Shown piece by piece: positions 34,119-42,215 of a stretch of DNA of 64,000 nt. The stretch spans positions 1,364,001 through 1,428,000 of the forward strand of contig NZ_CP030047.1 of NCBI RefSeq assembly GCF_015291625.1, read 5' to 3'. The notes under the pieces are model-generated. The model was given only the letters and a program-made list of their open reading frames with translations. It did not search any database and was not told the origin of the DNA. Position 1 is the first letter of the stretch. Each line of letters begins with the position of its first letter. The position numbers were made by a program, and so were the translations under genes. The stretch comes from Bradyrhizobium sp. CCBAU 53421. Lineage in GTDB: Bacteria; Pseudomonadota; Alphaproteobacteria; Rhizobiales; Xanthobacteraceae.

Positions 34119-35096
34119 ATGAAGGCGGTTCAGGTCGTTGCGTTCGGACGTGCCCAGGATGTGGTCAAGCTCAACGAGGTGCCCGACGTCGGCAGTCCGG
34201 GTCCCAATGAGGTCGTGGTCGCGGTGGAGGCTGCGCCGATCAACAATTCGGATTTCATGATCATCGCCGGGCGCTACGGCTATCTGCCGACGCCGCCGGC
34301 CACGCTCGGGATCGAGGGCGTCGGGCGGGTGGTCGCCGCGGGCCCGGAGGTGAAGAACCTGAAGGTCGGCGATCGCACATTGATCCCGTTCACGGTCCCG
34401 ACCTGGACCGAGCGCGTCAAGTTCACCGCGTCATGGCAGCGCCCGCTGCCCGACAATGCGGACGTCCAGCAACTCTCGATGATCGGCGTCAATCCGGCGA
34501 CCGCCTATCTGCTGCTGACCGATTTCGTGAAGATCCCGCACGGCGGCTGGGTGATCCAGAACGGCGCCAATTCGGCGACGGCGCGCGCGGTGATCGCGGT
34601 TGCCAAGTCGCTGGGGTTGAAGACGGTCAACGTCGTCCGGCGCGAGGAGGTGGTCGACGAGGTCAAGGCGGCCGGCGGCGATATCGTGCTGGTCGACGGA
34701 CCGGATCTCGCCAAGCGCGTCTCCAGGGAGACCGGCGGGGCACCGATCCTGCTGGCGCTCGACGTCGTCGGCGGCACGTCCGCCTTGAACCTGATGAATT
34801 GCCTGGCGCCGAAGGCGGTGCTCGTGATCTACAGCGCGATGAGCGGGCAGCCGTTCTCGGGCTCGGCGTTGAGCGTGATCTTCAAGGAAGTGTCGGTGCG
34901 CGGCTTCTGGCTCGGCCATTGGGGCAAGACCGCAACCGACGAAACGCTGGCCAGGATGTACGGCCATCTGGTGCCGATGGTCGCATCGGGCGCGATCAGC
35001 GCGCCCGTCGTCGGGAGCTATGGCCTCGCGGATTTTTCGCAGGCGATCGCGCAGGCCTCGGCCTTCAAAGGCAAGGTCATCCTCACGCCGGGCTAG
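34119..35096 (+). CDS. Medium-chain dehydrogenase/reductase (MECR/quinone reductase-like)
   Basis: 325 aa. GroES-like N-terminal domain 'GPNEVVVAVEAAPINNSDFMIIAGRYG' with 'LGIEGVGRVVAAGPEVKNLKVGDR', then a Rossmann domain ('GGWVIQNGANSATARAVIAVAKSLGL'). The pattern 'INNSD...GRYG' and 'QNGANSAVG-like' is that of 2-enoyl-thioester reductases (MECR/ETR1); no Zn-binding cysteine cluster is visible, so it is not a classical alcohol dehydrogenase. ATG 34119 follows a GGGAGA RBS; earlier in-frame ATGs lie across the operator. Probably reduces an electrophilic enone or enoyl compound, matching a NemR-like regulator. Confidence 0.85.
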   Translation: MKAVQVVAFGRAQDVVKLNEVPDVGSPGPNEVVVAVEAAPINNSDFMIIAGRYGYLPTPPATLGIEGVGRVVAAGPEVKNLKVGDRTLIPFTVPTWTERVKFTASWQRPLPDNADVQQLSMIGVNPATAYLLLTDFVKIPHGGWVIQNGANSATARAVIAVAKSLGLKTVNVVRREEVVDEVKAAGGDIVLVDGPDLAKRVSRETGGAPILLALDVVGGTSALNLMNCLAPKAVLVIYSAMSGQPFSGSALSVIFKEVSVRGFWLGHWGKTATDETLARMYGHLVPMVASGAISAPVVGSYGLADFSQAIAQASAFKGKVILTPG

Positions 35097-35165
35097 GCGT
35101 CTACCCGGGCAGTTGGCGGCGTGACACGGCGATGCCGTGTCCGCCACCGGATCGCGACGGGGCAG

Positions 35166-37166
35166 CTAGACGATGGTCGTAAGCGTGAATGCGTGCCAGG
35201 AGCCCCAGTCGATGCCGTCGAACGCGCGCACATACATCGTCTCGGTGCCGGTGGCGGCGCCACCGCGGACCCAGACGTCATCGACGTTAGCGGCGCTGAC
35301 GTCGATGACGGTGGCGGCCGGCCAGTGCGAATTCCCGGAGGTCCAGAAATAGCCGCTGTTGGCGCCGCTGCCGCCATCCCAGAACTGATATTCGCTCGCG
35401 GGATTGCCGTCGGCGTCGGAGTAGGACAACAGGTTGCTGACCTGGCTCCACTCGTTGATGTGCAGGGTCTGATCGTTGATCGAGGCGATCGGCGCGTGGT
35501 TGGGCAGCGAGGTCAGGGTGAAGCTGTCCCAATTGCTCCAGGCGGTCCCGTCGAACGCACGCACATACATGGTTTCGGAACCGCCGGCGGTGCCGCCTTG
35601 CACCCAGACACTGGACAGATCGGACGCGGCCACGTCGATCACCGTGCCGGCTGCCCAGTGTGAATTGGAGGGCGTCCAGAAATAGGCGCTGTTCGCGGCC
35701 GCGCCGCCGTCCCAGAACTGGTATTTGGTGATCGCATCGCCGTCGGCGTCGGATGCCGTCGTCCAGTTGACGATCTGTGCCCACTGCGCGGCGTTCAGCG
35801 AATGATCGCTGATCGTAACCGTCGGGGGCGTGTTGGTGGACGTCACGGTAAAGGGGTCCCAACTGCCCCACGCGGTGCCATCGAACGCCCTGACCCACAT
35901 GGTCTCGGAGCCGGTCGCCGAGCCGCCCTGAAGCCAGAGGCTGTCCAGATCGGACGCCGAAACGTCGATCACGGTGTTCGCATCCCAGTGGGAATTGGTC
36001 GGCGTCCAGAAATACGCGCTGGTCGCGCCCGTGCCGCTGTCCCAGAACTGATACTTCGTGATCGTATCGCCCTCGGCATCGCTGGTGCTGAGCCAGGCCT
36101 CCGGCTTGACCCATTGATTGACGTGAACCGACTGGTCGTTGATGGTCGCGACCGGCGGCGTGTTGACCGTCGACGTCAGCGTGAAAGTATCCCAATTGCT
36201 CCACGTGGTGCCGTCGAACCCCCGGACCCACATCGTCTCCGATCCGGTCGCCGAGCCGCCCTGGATCCAGACATTGGCGAGATCGGCGGCCGAAACGTCG
36301 ATCACGGTGTTGGCATCCCAGTGGGAATTGGTCGGAGTCCAGAAATAGGCGCTGGTCGCGGCCGTGCCGCTGTCCCAGAACTGGTATTTCGTGATCGCAT
36401 CGTTATCGGCATCCGACGTCGTCAACCAGTTGCCGACGGTGACCCACTGGCCCATGTGCACGGAATGATCGCCGATCGTCACGACGGGCGGCGAATTCGT
36501 CGACGTCAGCGCGAAGCTATCCCAGTTGCTCCAGTCCGTTCCGTCGAACGCCCTAACCCACATGGTCTCGGAGCCGGTCGTCGAGCCGCCCTTGATCCAG
36601 ACATTGGCGAGGTCGGCGGCCGAAACGTCGATCGTCGTGTTGGCGGCCCAGTGCGTATTGGTCGGCGTCCAGAAATAGGCGCTGGTGTCGGACGTTCCGC
36701 TGTCCCAGAACTGGTACTTGGTCGCGGCATCGCCGTTGGCGTCGGAATAGTTCAGCCAGTTCGTGACCTGCGCCCATGTGTTGGTGTGCAGCTGCTGGTC
36801 GTTGATCGTGGCAACGGGAGGCGTGTTTGGAATCGTCGTGAAGGTGAACGAGGTCCAGTTGCTCCAGTCGGTTCCGTCGAACGCTCTCACCCACATGGTC
36901 TCGGAGCCGCCGATCGAACCGGCACGCAGCCACACATCGGAGAGGTCGGACGCTGCAACATCGATGACGGTGTTGGCATCCCAATGGCTGTTGGTTGGAG
37001 TCCAGAAATAGCCGCTGGTCGCGGCGGAGCCGCTGTCAAAGAACTCAAAGCTCTGCGCGGGATTGCCGTCGGCGTCGACATAGGTCAGCCAGGGCTGCAT
37101 CTTTTGCCACTGATTGTACAGCAGGCTGTGGTTACCGATCGTGACGACCGGTGGGGTATTGGCCAT
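35166..37166 (-). CDS. Protein of six tandem ~110-residue repeats
   Basis: 666 aa made almost wholly of six units. Each begins near 'NTPPVATINDQ', contains 'W...SDADGDAITKYQFWDSG', 'SAYFWTPTNSHW', 'VIDVSAADLANVWIQGG' and ends 'GSETMWVRAFDGTDWSNWDSF' (split here across the usual unit border). The units recall the repeated beta-sandwich domains of large secreted surface proteins in rhizobia; the D-x-D-x-D/N-like acidic loops may bind calcium. There is no signal peptide, no RTX repeats and no type I secretion gene beside it. It starts directly at MANTPPV, so it may be secreted by an uncharacterised C-terminal signal or be a cut-down relative. Confidence 0.85.
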   Translation of the reverse strand: MANTPPVVTIGNHSLLYNQWQKMQPWLTYVDADGNPAQSFEFFDSGSAATSGYFWTPTNSHWDANTVIDVAASDLSDVWLRAGSIGGSETMWVRAFDGTDWSNWTSFTFTTIPNTPPVATINDQQLHTNTWAQVTNWLNYSDANGDAATKYQFWDSGTSDTSAYFWTPTNTHWAANTTIDVSAADLANVWIKGGSTTGSETMWVRAFDGTDWSNWDSFALTSTNSPPVVTIGDHSVHMGQWVTVGNWLTTSDADNDAITKYQFWDSGTAATSAYFWTPTNSHWDANTVIDVSAADLANVWIQGGSATGSETMWVRGFDGTTWSNWDTFTLTSTVNTPPVATINDQSVHVNQWVKPEAWLSTSDAEGDTITKYQFWDSGTGATSAYFWTPTNSHWDANTVIDVSASDLDSLWLQGGSATGSETMWVRAFDGTAWGSWDPFTVTSTNTPPTVTISDHSLNAAQWAQIVNWTTASDADGDAITKYQFWDGGAAANSAYFWTPSNSHWAAGTVIDVAASDLSSVWVQGGTAGGSETMYVRAFDGTAWSNWDSFTLTSLPNHAPIASINDQTLHINEWSQVSNLLSYSDADGNPASEYQFWDGGSGANSGYFWTSGNSHWPAATVIDVSAANVDDVWVRGGAATGTETMYVRAFDGIDWGSWHAFTLTTIV

Positions 37167-37467
37167 GGTTTGCGTCCTCGTGGTGCGCCGGTCGAAGCCG
37201 GCAAATGTTCAAGGTGCAAGGCAATCAACTTCGTGCCCGCGAAGCGGGCTCGTCTTGCTGCGGCGTCATTGGGCTGAGAGCAGCGATCAAAAAAGCAGCC
37301 AGTATCAAAATCACGATCGCAGAATTTGAGTGCCTCATCTATGACGGGGGTCACACCCGTCCGCCACGCGGAGTGCGACAAAACGTCCTACATCTCGCGT
37401 TCTGCCCCTGCGGTGGGTCAGGCCCGGCGCGTGCTTACGGAACGCGACCGGGCCGCTCCTTGTCTGC
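37167..37467. other. Intergenic region, 301 bases, no gene seen
   Basis: Between the six-repeat protein (whose promoter it must contain) and the end of tupA. Reading all frames gives only fragments without recognisable protein features. No strong palindrome was noticed. Confidence 0.5.
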
Positions 37468-38316
37468 TCAGGCATTGGGATCGTTCGCGTTGGGATAGAA
37501 CAGCTGCTGGCCATTGATCTTGTAGCCGGCGATCGCGTTCTGTCCTTCCGGTGAAATCAGAAAGTCGATGAAGCGCTGGCCGGCTTCCTTCTTGACCGCG
37601 GGATGCTTGGCTGGATTTACCAGCATCACCCCGTACTGGTTGAACAGCCGCTTGTCGCTTTCAACCAGGACCGCCAGCTCGCCGCGATTTTGGAACGCCA
37701 GCCAAGTGCCGCGGTCGGACAGCACGTAGGCGTTTGACGCCGAGGCCATGTTCAGTGCCGCACCCATGCCCTGGCCGATTTCCTTGTACCACGAGCCGCG
37801 GTCGTTCACGATGTCGATGCCGGCCTCCTTCCAAAGCTTCAGCTCGGCAATATGGGTGCCGGAATGATCGCCGCGGGAGACGAACGGCACGGCTCTGGTC
37901 TTGATGGTCTGCAGCGCCGCGACGACATCCTTGCCCTTGATGCCTGCCGGATCGTCCTTCGGACCGATGACGACGAAGTCGTTATACATCACGGGATAGC
38001 GCTTCACGCCAAATCCCTCCGCAAGGAACTTCTCCTCGGCCGATTTGGCGTGAACGAACACCACATCAGCATCGCCGCGGCGTGCCGTGTCGAGCGCCTG
38101 ACCGGTGCCCTGCGCCAGCACCTTCACCTCGACGCCCGTCTTCTGCTTGACGATCGGGATGAGGTAGCTGAACAGCCCGGAGTCCTGGGTGGAGGTCGTC
38201 GACGCCACGACAATTGACTGATCTTCCGCCCGACCCGGATCGATGAAGGTCTCTGCACTGAGCGCGGCAAGCGCGATGATTGCGAGGATGCGCAGTGAGC
38301 CGAACCAGTGCTTCAT
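37468..38316 (-). CDS. tupA: Tungstate/molybdate ABC transporter substrate-binding protein TupA
   Basis: 282 aa. Signal peptide through 'IIALAALSAETFIDPGRAED', then the tungstate-binding hallmark 'SIVVASTTSTQDSGLFSYL' (TTTS-type anion loop), 'EVKVLAQGTGQALDTARRGDADVVFVHAKSAEEKF' and 'AVPFVSRGDHSGTHIAELKLW' which supplies the second anion loop. This pattern is typical of TupA (high affinity for tungstate over molybdate) rather than ModA. Lies 40 bases after tupB on the same strand; gene order here is tupB-tupA, opposite to the common tupABC. Confidence 0.92.
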   Translation of the reverse strand: MKHWFGSLRILAIIALAALSAETFIDPGRAEDQSIVVASTTSTQDSGLFSYLIPIVKQKTGVEVKVLAQGTGQALDTARRGDADVVFVHAKSAEEKFLAEGFGVKRYPVMYNDFVVIGPKDDPAGIKGKDVVAALQTIKTRAVPFVSRGDHSGTHIAELKLWKEAGIDIVNDRGSWYKEIGQGMGAALNMASASNAYVLSDRGTWLAFQNRGELAVLVESDKRLFNQYGVMLVNPAKHPAVKKEAGQRFIDFLISPEGQNAIAGYKINGQQLFYPNANDPNA

Positions 38317-38356
38317 GTGAGCGATCTCCCTTGGAACTACGACATTGTTTGGCGCC

Positions 38357-39055
38357 TCAGCGACCGGTCAGGATGCGTCCGATCAAAAAGCTCAACGCGC
38401 TCACGGTCATCGAGAGGATGACGAGGATGATGCCGAGCGCAAGCGCGAGGCTCAACTCTCCCTTGCTCGTCTCCAATGCGATGGCAGTCGTCATGGTGCG
38501 TGTATAGCCGCGCACATTGCCGCCGACGATGATGATTGCGCCGACCTCGGCGATCGCCCTGCCGAAAGCAGCGAGAAACGCGGTCAATAGCCCGTCGCGT
38601 CCGATGGCCATCAGCGGCCAGGTGGCACGCAGGCGCGAGGCGCCGTCGACGAGAAGGGCATCGCCGTAACGGGCCCAGACACCCACCATCATCCGGTGCA
38701 CCAGCGCAATGACGATGGGAATGCCGAGAATCGCCTGCGCGATCACCATGGCGGTTGGCGTGAACAAGATCCCGAGCGCTCCCAACGGTCCCGATCGGGA
38801 TAGCAGGAGGTAAACAGCAAGTCCCACCACGACCGGCGGCAACCCCAAGAGCGCATTGACGGCAACGATCAACGCAACTCTGCCCCGGATCCGGTAGATG
38901 GCCAGCGCCGTCCCCAACGGCGCCCCGATCGCGAACGCAACGAGGCTCGCCGTCAGGCTGACGCCAAGCGACAGGCCGACGATCTGGCGTAGTTCCGGAT
39001 CAAAATGGCCGATAAGGCTGGCAGCCATACCCAGCGCTTGGGCAAAATCATTCAT
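38357..39055 (-). CDS. tupB: Tungstate/molybdate ABC transporter permease TupB
   Basis: 232 aa inner-membrane permease of the Mod/Tup/Cys group. Five or six hydrophobic helices, 'LSLGVSLTASLVAFAIGAPLGTALAIYRIRG', 'GLPPVVVGLAVYLLLSRSG', and the ATPase-contact EAA loop 'DALLVDGASRLRATWPLMAIGRDGLLTAFLAAFGRAIAEVGA'. Divergent from mosB with 126 bases between starts. No tupC-type ATPase gene is adjacent to tupB or tupA. Confidence 0.92.
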   Translation of the reverse strand: MNDFAQALGMAASLIGHFDPELRQIVGLSLGVSLTASLVAFAIGAPLGTALAIYRIRGRVALIVAVNALLGLPPVVVGLAVYLLLSRSGPLGALGILFTPTAMVIAQAILGIPIVIALVHRMMVGVWARYGDALLVDGASRLRATWPLMAIGRDGLLTAFLAAFGRAIAEVGAIIIVGGNVRGYTRTMTTAIALETSKGELSLALALGIILVILSMTVSALSFLIGRILTGR

Positions 39056-39181
39056 GGCCTCTTACTAAGCCAGACCTTGGCAAATAAGCAAAATCATCGA
39101 GCTCTTGAGACCCGCCCCGCTTCCCGCTACCAGTGCGACCCGGACGCAATGCCGGGCGCATTGGAGATAAGGACGTTTCTC

Positions 39182-39994
39182 ATGGCGAACACGACGGCGG
39201 AGCTTCAATCGCTCCTGATGCAGCGGTCGCTGACCGATCCGCAGCTTTTGGCGACGGCGGAGGCAGCGCCGAACTTCCGGATCCTGCCGGATGCCGCGGT
39301 GATCAAGATCGGCGGCCAGAGCGTGATCGACCGCGGCCGCGCCGCCGTCTATCCGCTGGTCGACGAGATCGTCGCCGCCCGCAAGGTGCACAAGATGCTG
39401 ATCGGGACCGGCGCGGGCACCCGCGCCCGGCATCTCTACTCGATCGCGGCCGGACTTCGGCTGCCTGCCGGCGTGCTCTCGCAGCTCGGCGCCTCGGTTG
39501 CCGATCAGAACGCGGTGATGCTCGGCCAGCTGCTCGCCAAGCACGGCATCTCCGCGGTCAGCGGCGCCGGCCTCTCGGCCGTGCCGCTCTATCTCGCCGA
39601 GGTGAACGCCGTGATCTTCAGCGGCATGCCGCCTTACGGCCTGTGGATGCGGCCTGCGGCCGAGGGCACGATCCCGCCCTACCGCACCGACGCCGGATGC
39701 TTCCTGGTCGCCGAACAATTCGGCTGCAAGTCGATGATCTATGTGAAGGACGAGAACGGCCTCTACACCGCGAACCCGAAGACCTCGAAGGGCGCCACCT
39801 TCATTCCGAAGATCTCGGTCGCCGAGATGAAGGCGAAGGGATTGCAGGATTCGATCCTCGAATTCCCGGTGCTCGATCTGCTCGCCACCGCGCGCCATGT
39901 CCGCCAGGTGCAGGTCGTCAATGGCCTCGTCCCCGGCAATCTCACCCGCGCGCTCGCGGGCGAGCACGTCGGCACCATCATCACCGCGAGTTGA
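39182..39994 (+). CDS. mosB: Molybdenum storage protein beta subunit MosB
   Basis: 270 aa, the same length as Azotobacter vinelandii MosB and very similar to it as I remember that sequence. Amino-acid-kinase (UMP-kinase-like) fold: '[24 protein letters not shown]', nucleotide/polyoxometalate region '[20 protein letters not shown]', '[17 protein letters not shown]' and '[30 protein letters not shown]'. MosA and MosB form an (alpha-beta)3 cage that stores about a hundred Mo or W atoms as oxide clusters using ATP. First gene of the pair, 14 bases before mosA, divergent from tupBA. Confidence 0.95.
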   Translation: MANTTAELQSLLMQRSLTDPQLLATAEAAPNFRILPDAAVIKIGGQSVIDRGRAAVYPLVDEIVAARKVHKMLIGTGAGTRARHLYSIAAGLRLPAGVLSQLGASVADQNAVMLGQLLAKHGISAVSGAGLSAVPLYLAEVNAVIFSGMPPYGLWMRPAAEGTIPPYRTDAGCFLVAEQFGCKSMIYVKDENGLYTANPKTSKGATFIPKISVAEMKAKGLQDSILEFPVLDLLATARHVRQVQVVNGLVPGNLTRALAGEHVGTIITAS

Positions 39995-40008
39995 AGAGAG
40001 ACACGACC

Positions 40009-40833
40009 ATGGATGACACCATCAAGCACGTCGCTTCGCCGCTCGCGCGCCAGACCCTGCTCGATAGCGATCTCACCCGTCCCGTCGCCGGCGGACGCCC
40101 GATTCCCCTGCTGCCCTGGGTGCAGGTGGTGAAGATCGGCGGCCGCTCCATCATGGATCGCGGCCATGAGGCGATCCTGCCTGTTGTCGACGAGCTGCGC
40201 TCGCTGCTGCCCGAGCACCGCATGTTGATCCTGACCGGCGCCGGCATCCGCGCCCGCCATCTCTACAGTGTCGGCCTCGATCTCGGACTGCCGGTCGGCT
40301 CGCTGCAGCCGCTCGCGGCCAGCGAAGCCGGGCAGAACGGCCACATTCTCGGCTGCCTGCTGGCGCCGGAGGGCGTGTCCTATATCGAGCACCCGACCAT
40401 CGCGAGCCAGCTTGCGATCCATCTCTCCGCAGCCCGCGCGGTCGTCGGCAGCGCCTTCCCGCCGTATCACCATCATGAATTCCCGGTCTCGCGCATCCCG
40501 TTGCACCGCGCCGACACCGGTGCGTTCCTGATCGCCGATGCGCTCGGCGCGGCTGGTCTCACCATCGTCGAGGACGTCGACGGCGTGTACAGCGACGATC
40601 CGAATGGTCCCAACGGCAAGAAGGCCGAGCTGCTGCGCGAGACGAGCTTCGCCGATCTTGCCAAGCTGAAGGGGACGCTGCCGTTCGATCCCGCGCTGCT
40701 CGAGGTGATGGCCAATGCGCGCCATATCGAGCGGGTGCAGGTCGTGAACGGCCTGGTCCCGGGCCGGCTCACCGCGGCGCTGCGCGGCCAGCATGTCGGA
40801 TCGATCATCCACACCGGCGCGCGGCCGGCGTAA
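40009..40833 (+). CDS. mosA: Molybdenum storage protein alpha subunit MosA
   Basis: 274 aa (A. vinelandii MosA is of nearly equal size). Kinase-fold motifs '[21 protein letters not shown]', '[42 protein letters not shown]', and the His-rich cage segment '[24 protein letters not shown]', where the HHH run is known to coordinate molybdate clusters in the Azotobacter protein. Ends 'IHTGARPA'. ATG at 40009 follows a GAAGAGAGA RBS. A second in-frame ATG far upstream overlaps mosB and was rejected. Together with MosB it forms the storage cage. Confidence 0.95.
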   Translation: MDDTIKHVASPLARQTLLDSDLTRPVAGGRPIPLLPWVQVVKIGGRSIMDRGHEAILPVVDELRSLLPEHRMLILTGAGIRARHLYSVGLDLGLPVGSLQPLAASEAGQNGHILGCLLAPEGVSYIEHPTIASQLAIHLSAARAVVGSAFPPYHHHEFPVSRIPLHRADTGAFLIADALGAAGLTIVEDVDGVYSDDPNGPNGKKAELLRETSFADLAKLKGTLPFDPALLEVMANARHIERVQVVNGLVPGRLTAALRGQHVGSIIHTGARPA

Positions 40834-40849
40834 ATCGAGCGGTCGACTT

Positions 40850-40997
40850 CACCTCGCCCCGCGTGCGGGGAGAGGTCGGAACGCATCGCTAGATGCGCTC
40901 CGGGTGAGGGGGACTCTCCGCAAACGCAGCTGTCACCGTATGCGCGGAGGCAGCCCCTCACCCCAACCCTCTCCCCATAAGAACGGGGAGAGGGAGC
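40850..40997. repeat. Long intergenic repeat, copy B
   Basis: Near-identical to 29371-29518 in the same orientation, e.g. 'AACGCATCGCTAGATGCGC', 'CAGCCCCTCACCCCAACCC' and 'TAAGAACGGGGAGAGGGAG'. Some substitutions occur in pairs that keep a stem (GCATTCC versus GCGCTCC around the central GCTAGATGC). Placed right after mosA, so it could also end its transcript. Confidence 0.8.
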
Positions 40998-41040
40998 ATA
41001 ACGCCGACGCTAGTCGAGCCAATCTCGTCGTCGCGGGCGG

Positions 41041-41421
41041 CTACTTGATCGTCGCGTGCACCGTGATGACCGAGGTGCCGGAAGCTTTCGGCCCTTGACC
41101 CGTCGCCTTGATGGCAAACGTATCGCTGCCTTTGTACTTGGCCTTCGCCCTGTATTCGAAGGTCGATGCGTTGATCTTCTTCAGTTTGCCGTAGGCCGGC
41201 TTCTGCGAGATCGCCGAGTCCGTCACGGTGCCGCGGATTCCGATCGGGATCTGGCAGCTCTCGCCGGATGCGAGGTCGATATCGCCGGTCGAATTCTCGC
41301 CCCAATCCGCCAGCGTCACCGACATCGAGCATTCTGGCGTGGGCTGCGCTGAAGATGCCGGCGTGACGTTTGATGCTGCAAGGATGAGCGCCACTGCGGC
41401 GACCACGATACTCGTTTTCAT
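41041..41421 (-). CDS. Hypothetical secreted protein (Ig-like)
   Basis: 126 aa. Signal peptide 'MKTSIVVAAVALILAASNVT' to PASSAQ; mature protein 'CSMSVTLADWGENSTGDIDLASGESCQIPIGIRG' and 'FEYRAKAKYKGSDTFAIKATGQGPKASGTSVITVHATIK', an all-beta pattern similar to Ig-like/cadherin-type surface domains (the 'Y.P...F.GtDtF.y.a' style). Two Cys likely form a disulfide. ATG 41421 is preferred since it starts directly at the signal peptide. Convergent with mosA, followed by the TetR gene on the same strand 74 bases upstream. Confidence 0.75.
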   Translation of the reverse strand: MKTSIVVAAVALILAASNVTPASSAQPTPECSMSVTLADWGENSTGDIDLASGESCQIPIGIRGTVTDSAISQKPAYGKLKKINASTFEYRAKAKYKGSDTFAIKATGQGPKASGTSVITVHATIK

Positions 41422-41494
41422 GCAAGGCCCACGGCTTGAGGTTTTCGGCGCAGGAATCCTGCAACGTGGCAGCGGGGTAGGCAAGTCGGATCCC

Positions 41495-42103
41495 TTACTC
41501 CTTCTTCGCCGTCAGCCCATCGACCATCGCGCGCGTCAAGGTCGAGATCTCGCTGCGTAGCGCGCCGATCGGCACCGCGATCAGCTTGTGCTCGAGGCCG
41601 AGCGCGACCATGCCATGCACGGCGGAGAACAGGCTGCGCGCGGTGACGCCGAGCTGCGCCGGCGTGCGCTGCGGAAACAACGCGGCGAGCGGCTTGTAGA
41701 TGTGGCGGAACAATTCCATCTGCTCGGTGATCGCCCATTCCGGCACCGGCTTGTCGGGCTGCATGCGATGCTCGAACAGCGCGCGCCACAGCTCGAGATT
41801 GTCGGCGGCGAAGTCGCAATAGGCGACCGCGATCCGCACCAGCATCTCGCGCGGCGCCGCCGCGCCGCCGATCTCGGCCAGCGACAGTGAGGCATCGAGC
41901 CGCGCCAGCGTGCGCGAGCCGACGCGCAGGATCAGCTCGTCGACATCCTCGACCAGATTGTAGACGCCGCCATTGGCGACCCCGATTTCCTGGGCCAGCT
42001 CGCGGGTTTTCAGGCCACCGAGACCCTTTGCCGCAATCGCCCGTTCCGCCGCCTCGATCAGCGCTTCGCGCAGTTTTGCACGTCGTTCCAATGCCTTGGA
42101 CAT
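41495..42103 (-). CDS. TetR/AcrR-family regulator of the pspA-yiaA module
   Basis: 202 aa. HTH 'LREALIEAAERAIAAKGLGGLKTRELAQEIGVANGGVYNLVEDVDELILRV'; helical ligand/dimerisation part with 'LWRALFEHRMQPDKPVPEW' and C-terminal 'LFSAVHGMVALGLEHKLIAVP' (TetR_C_33-like). Three copies of one palindrome fill the 112-base region to the divergent pspA-like gene, one copy only 26 bases before this gene's own start, so autoregulation plus control of pspA-yiaA is very likely. What ligand or membrane signal it senses is not visible. Confidence 0.9.
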   Translation of the reverse strand: MSKALERRAKLREALIEAAERAIAAKGLGGLKTRELAQEIGVANGGVYNLVEDVDELILRVGSRTLARLDASLSLAEIGGAAAPREMLVRIAVAYCDFAADNLELWRALFEHRMQPDKPVPEWAITEQMELFRHIYKPLAALFPQRTPAQLGVTARSLFSAVHGMVALGLEHKLIAVPIGALRSEISTLTRAMVDGLTAKKE

Positions 42104-42128
42104 ATTTCACCTGTCGTTAACCATATGC

Positions 42129-42199
42129 TTGAGCGTCGCTCAAATAATTCTTGAGCAATGCTCAGTATGTGGTACAAGAGATTCATGAGCGATGCTCAT
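42129..42199. promoter_or_regulatory. Three-copy palindromic operator TTGAGCnnnGCTCAA
   Basis: Sites at 42129-42143 (TTGAGCGTCGCTCAA, perfect), 42151-42165 (TTGAGCAATGCTCAG, one mismatch) and 42185-42199 (ATGAGCGATGCTCAT, perfect arms). All have 6-base arms and a 3-base spacer; starts are 22 and 34 bases apart. They span the divergent promoters of the TetR gene and pspA-like gene, a typical repressor layout. Confidence 0.75.
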
Positions 42200-42215
42200 A
42201 ACAGGGAGCGATGAA

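Noticed and set aside
35802..37277. 491-codon plus-strand frame opposite the six-repeat protein
   Set aside because: Its own periodicity only reflects the repeat DNA read backwards; it lacks a start region and RBS.
39056..39181. Searched for a Mo-box between tupB and mosB
   Set aside because: No CGnTATAT-type arm pair found there, so direct ModE-type control of mos/tup is not supported by the sequence.
39133..40008. Possible N-terminal extension of MosA through the mosB gene
   Set aside because: Out-of-frame reading of mosB; MosA homology begins at the ATG at 40009.
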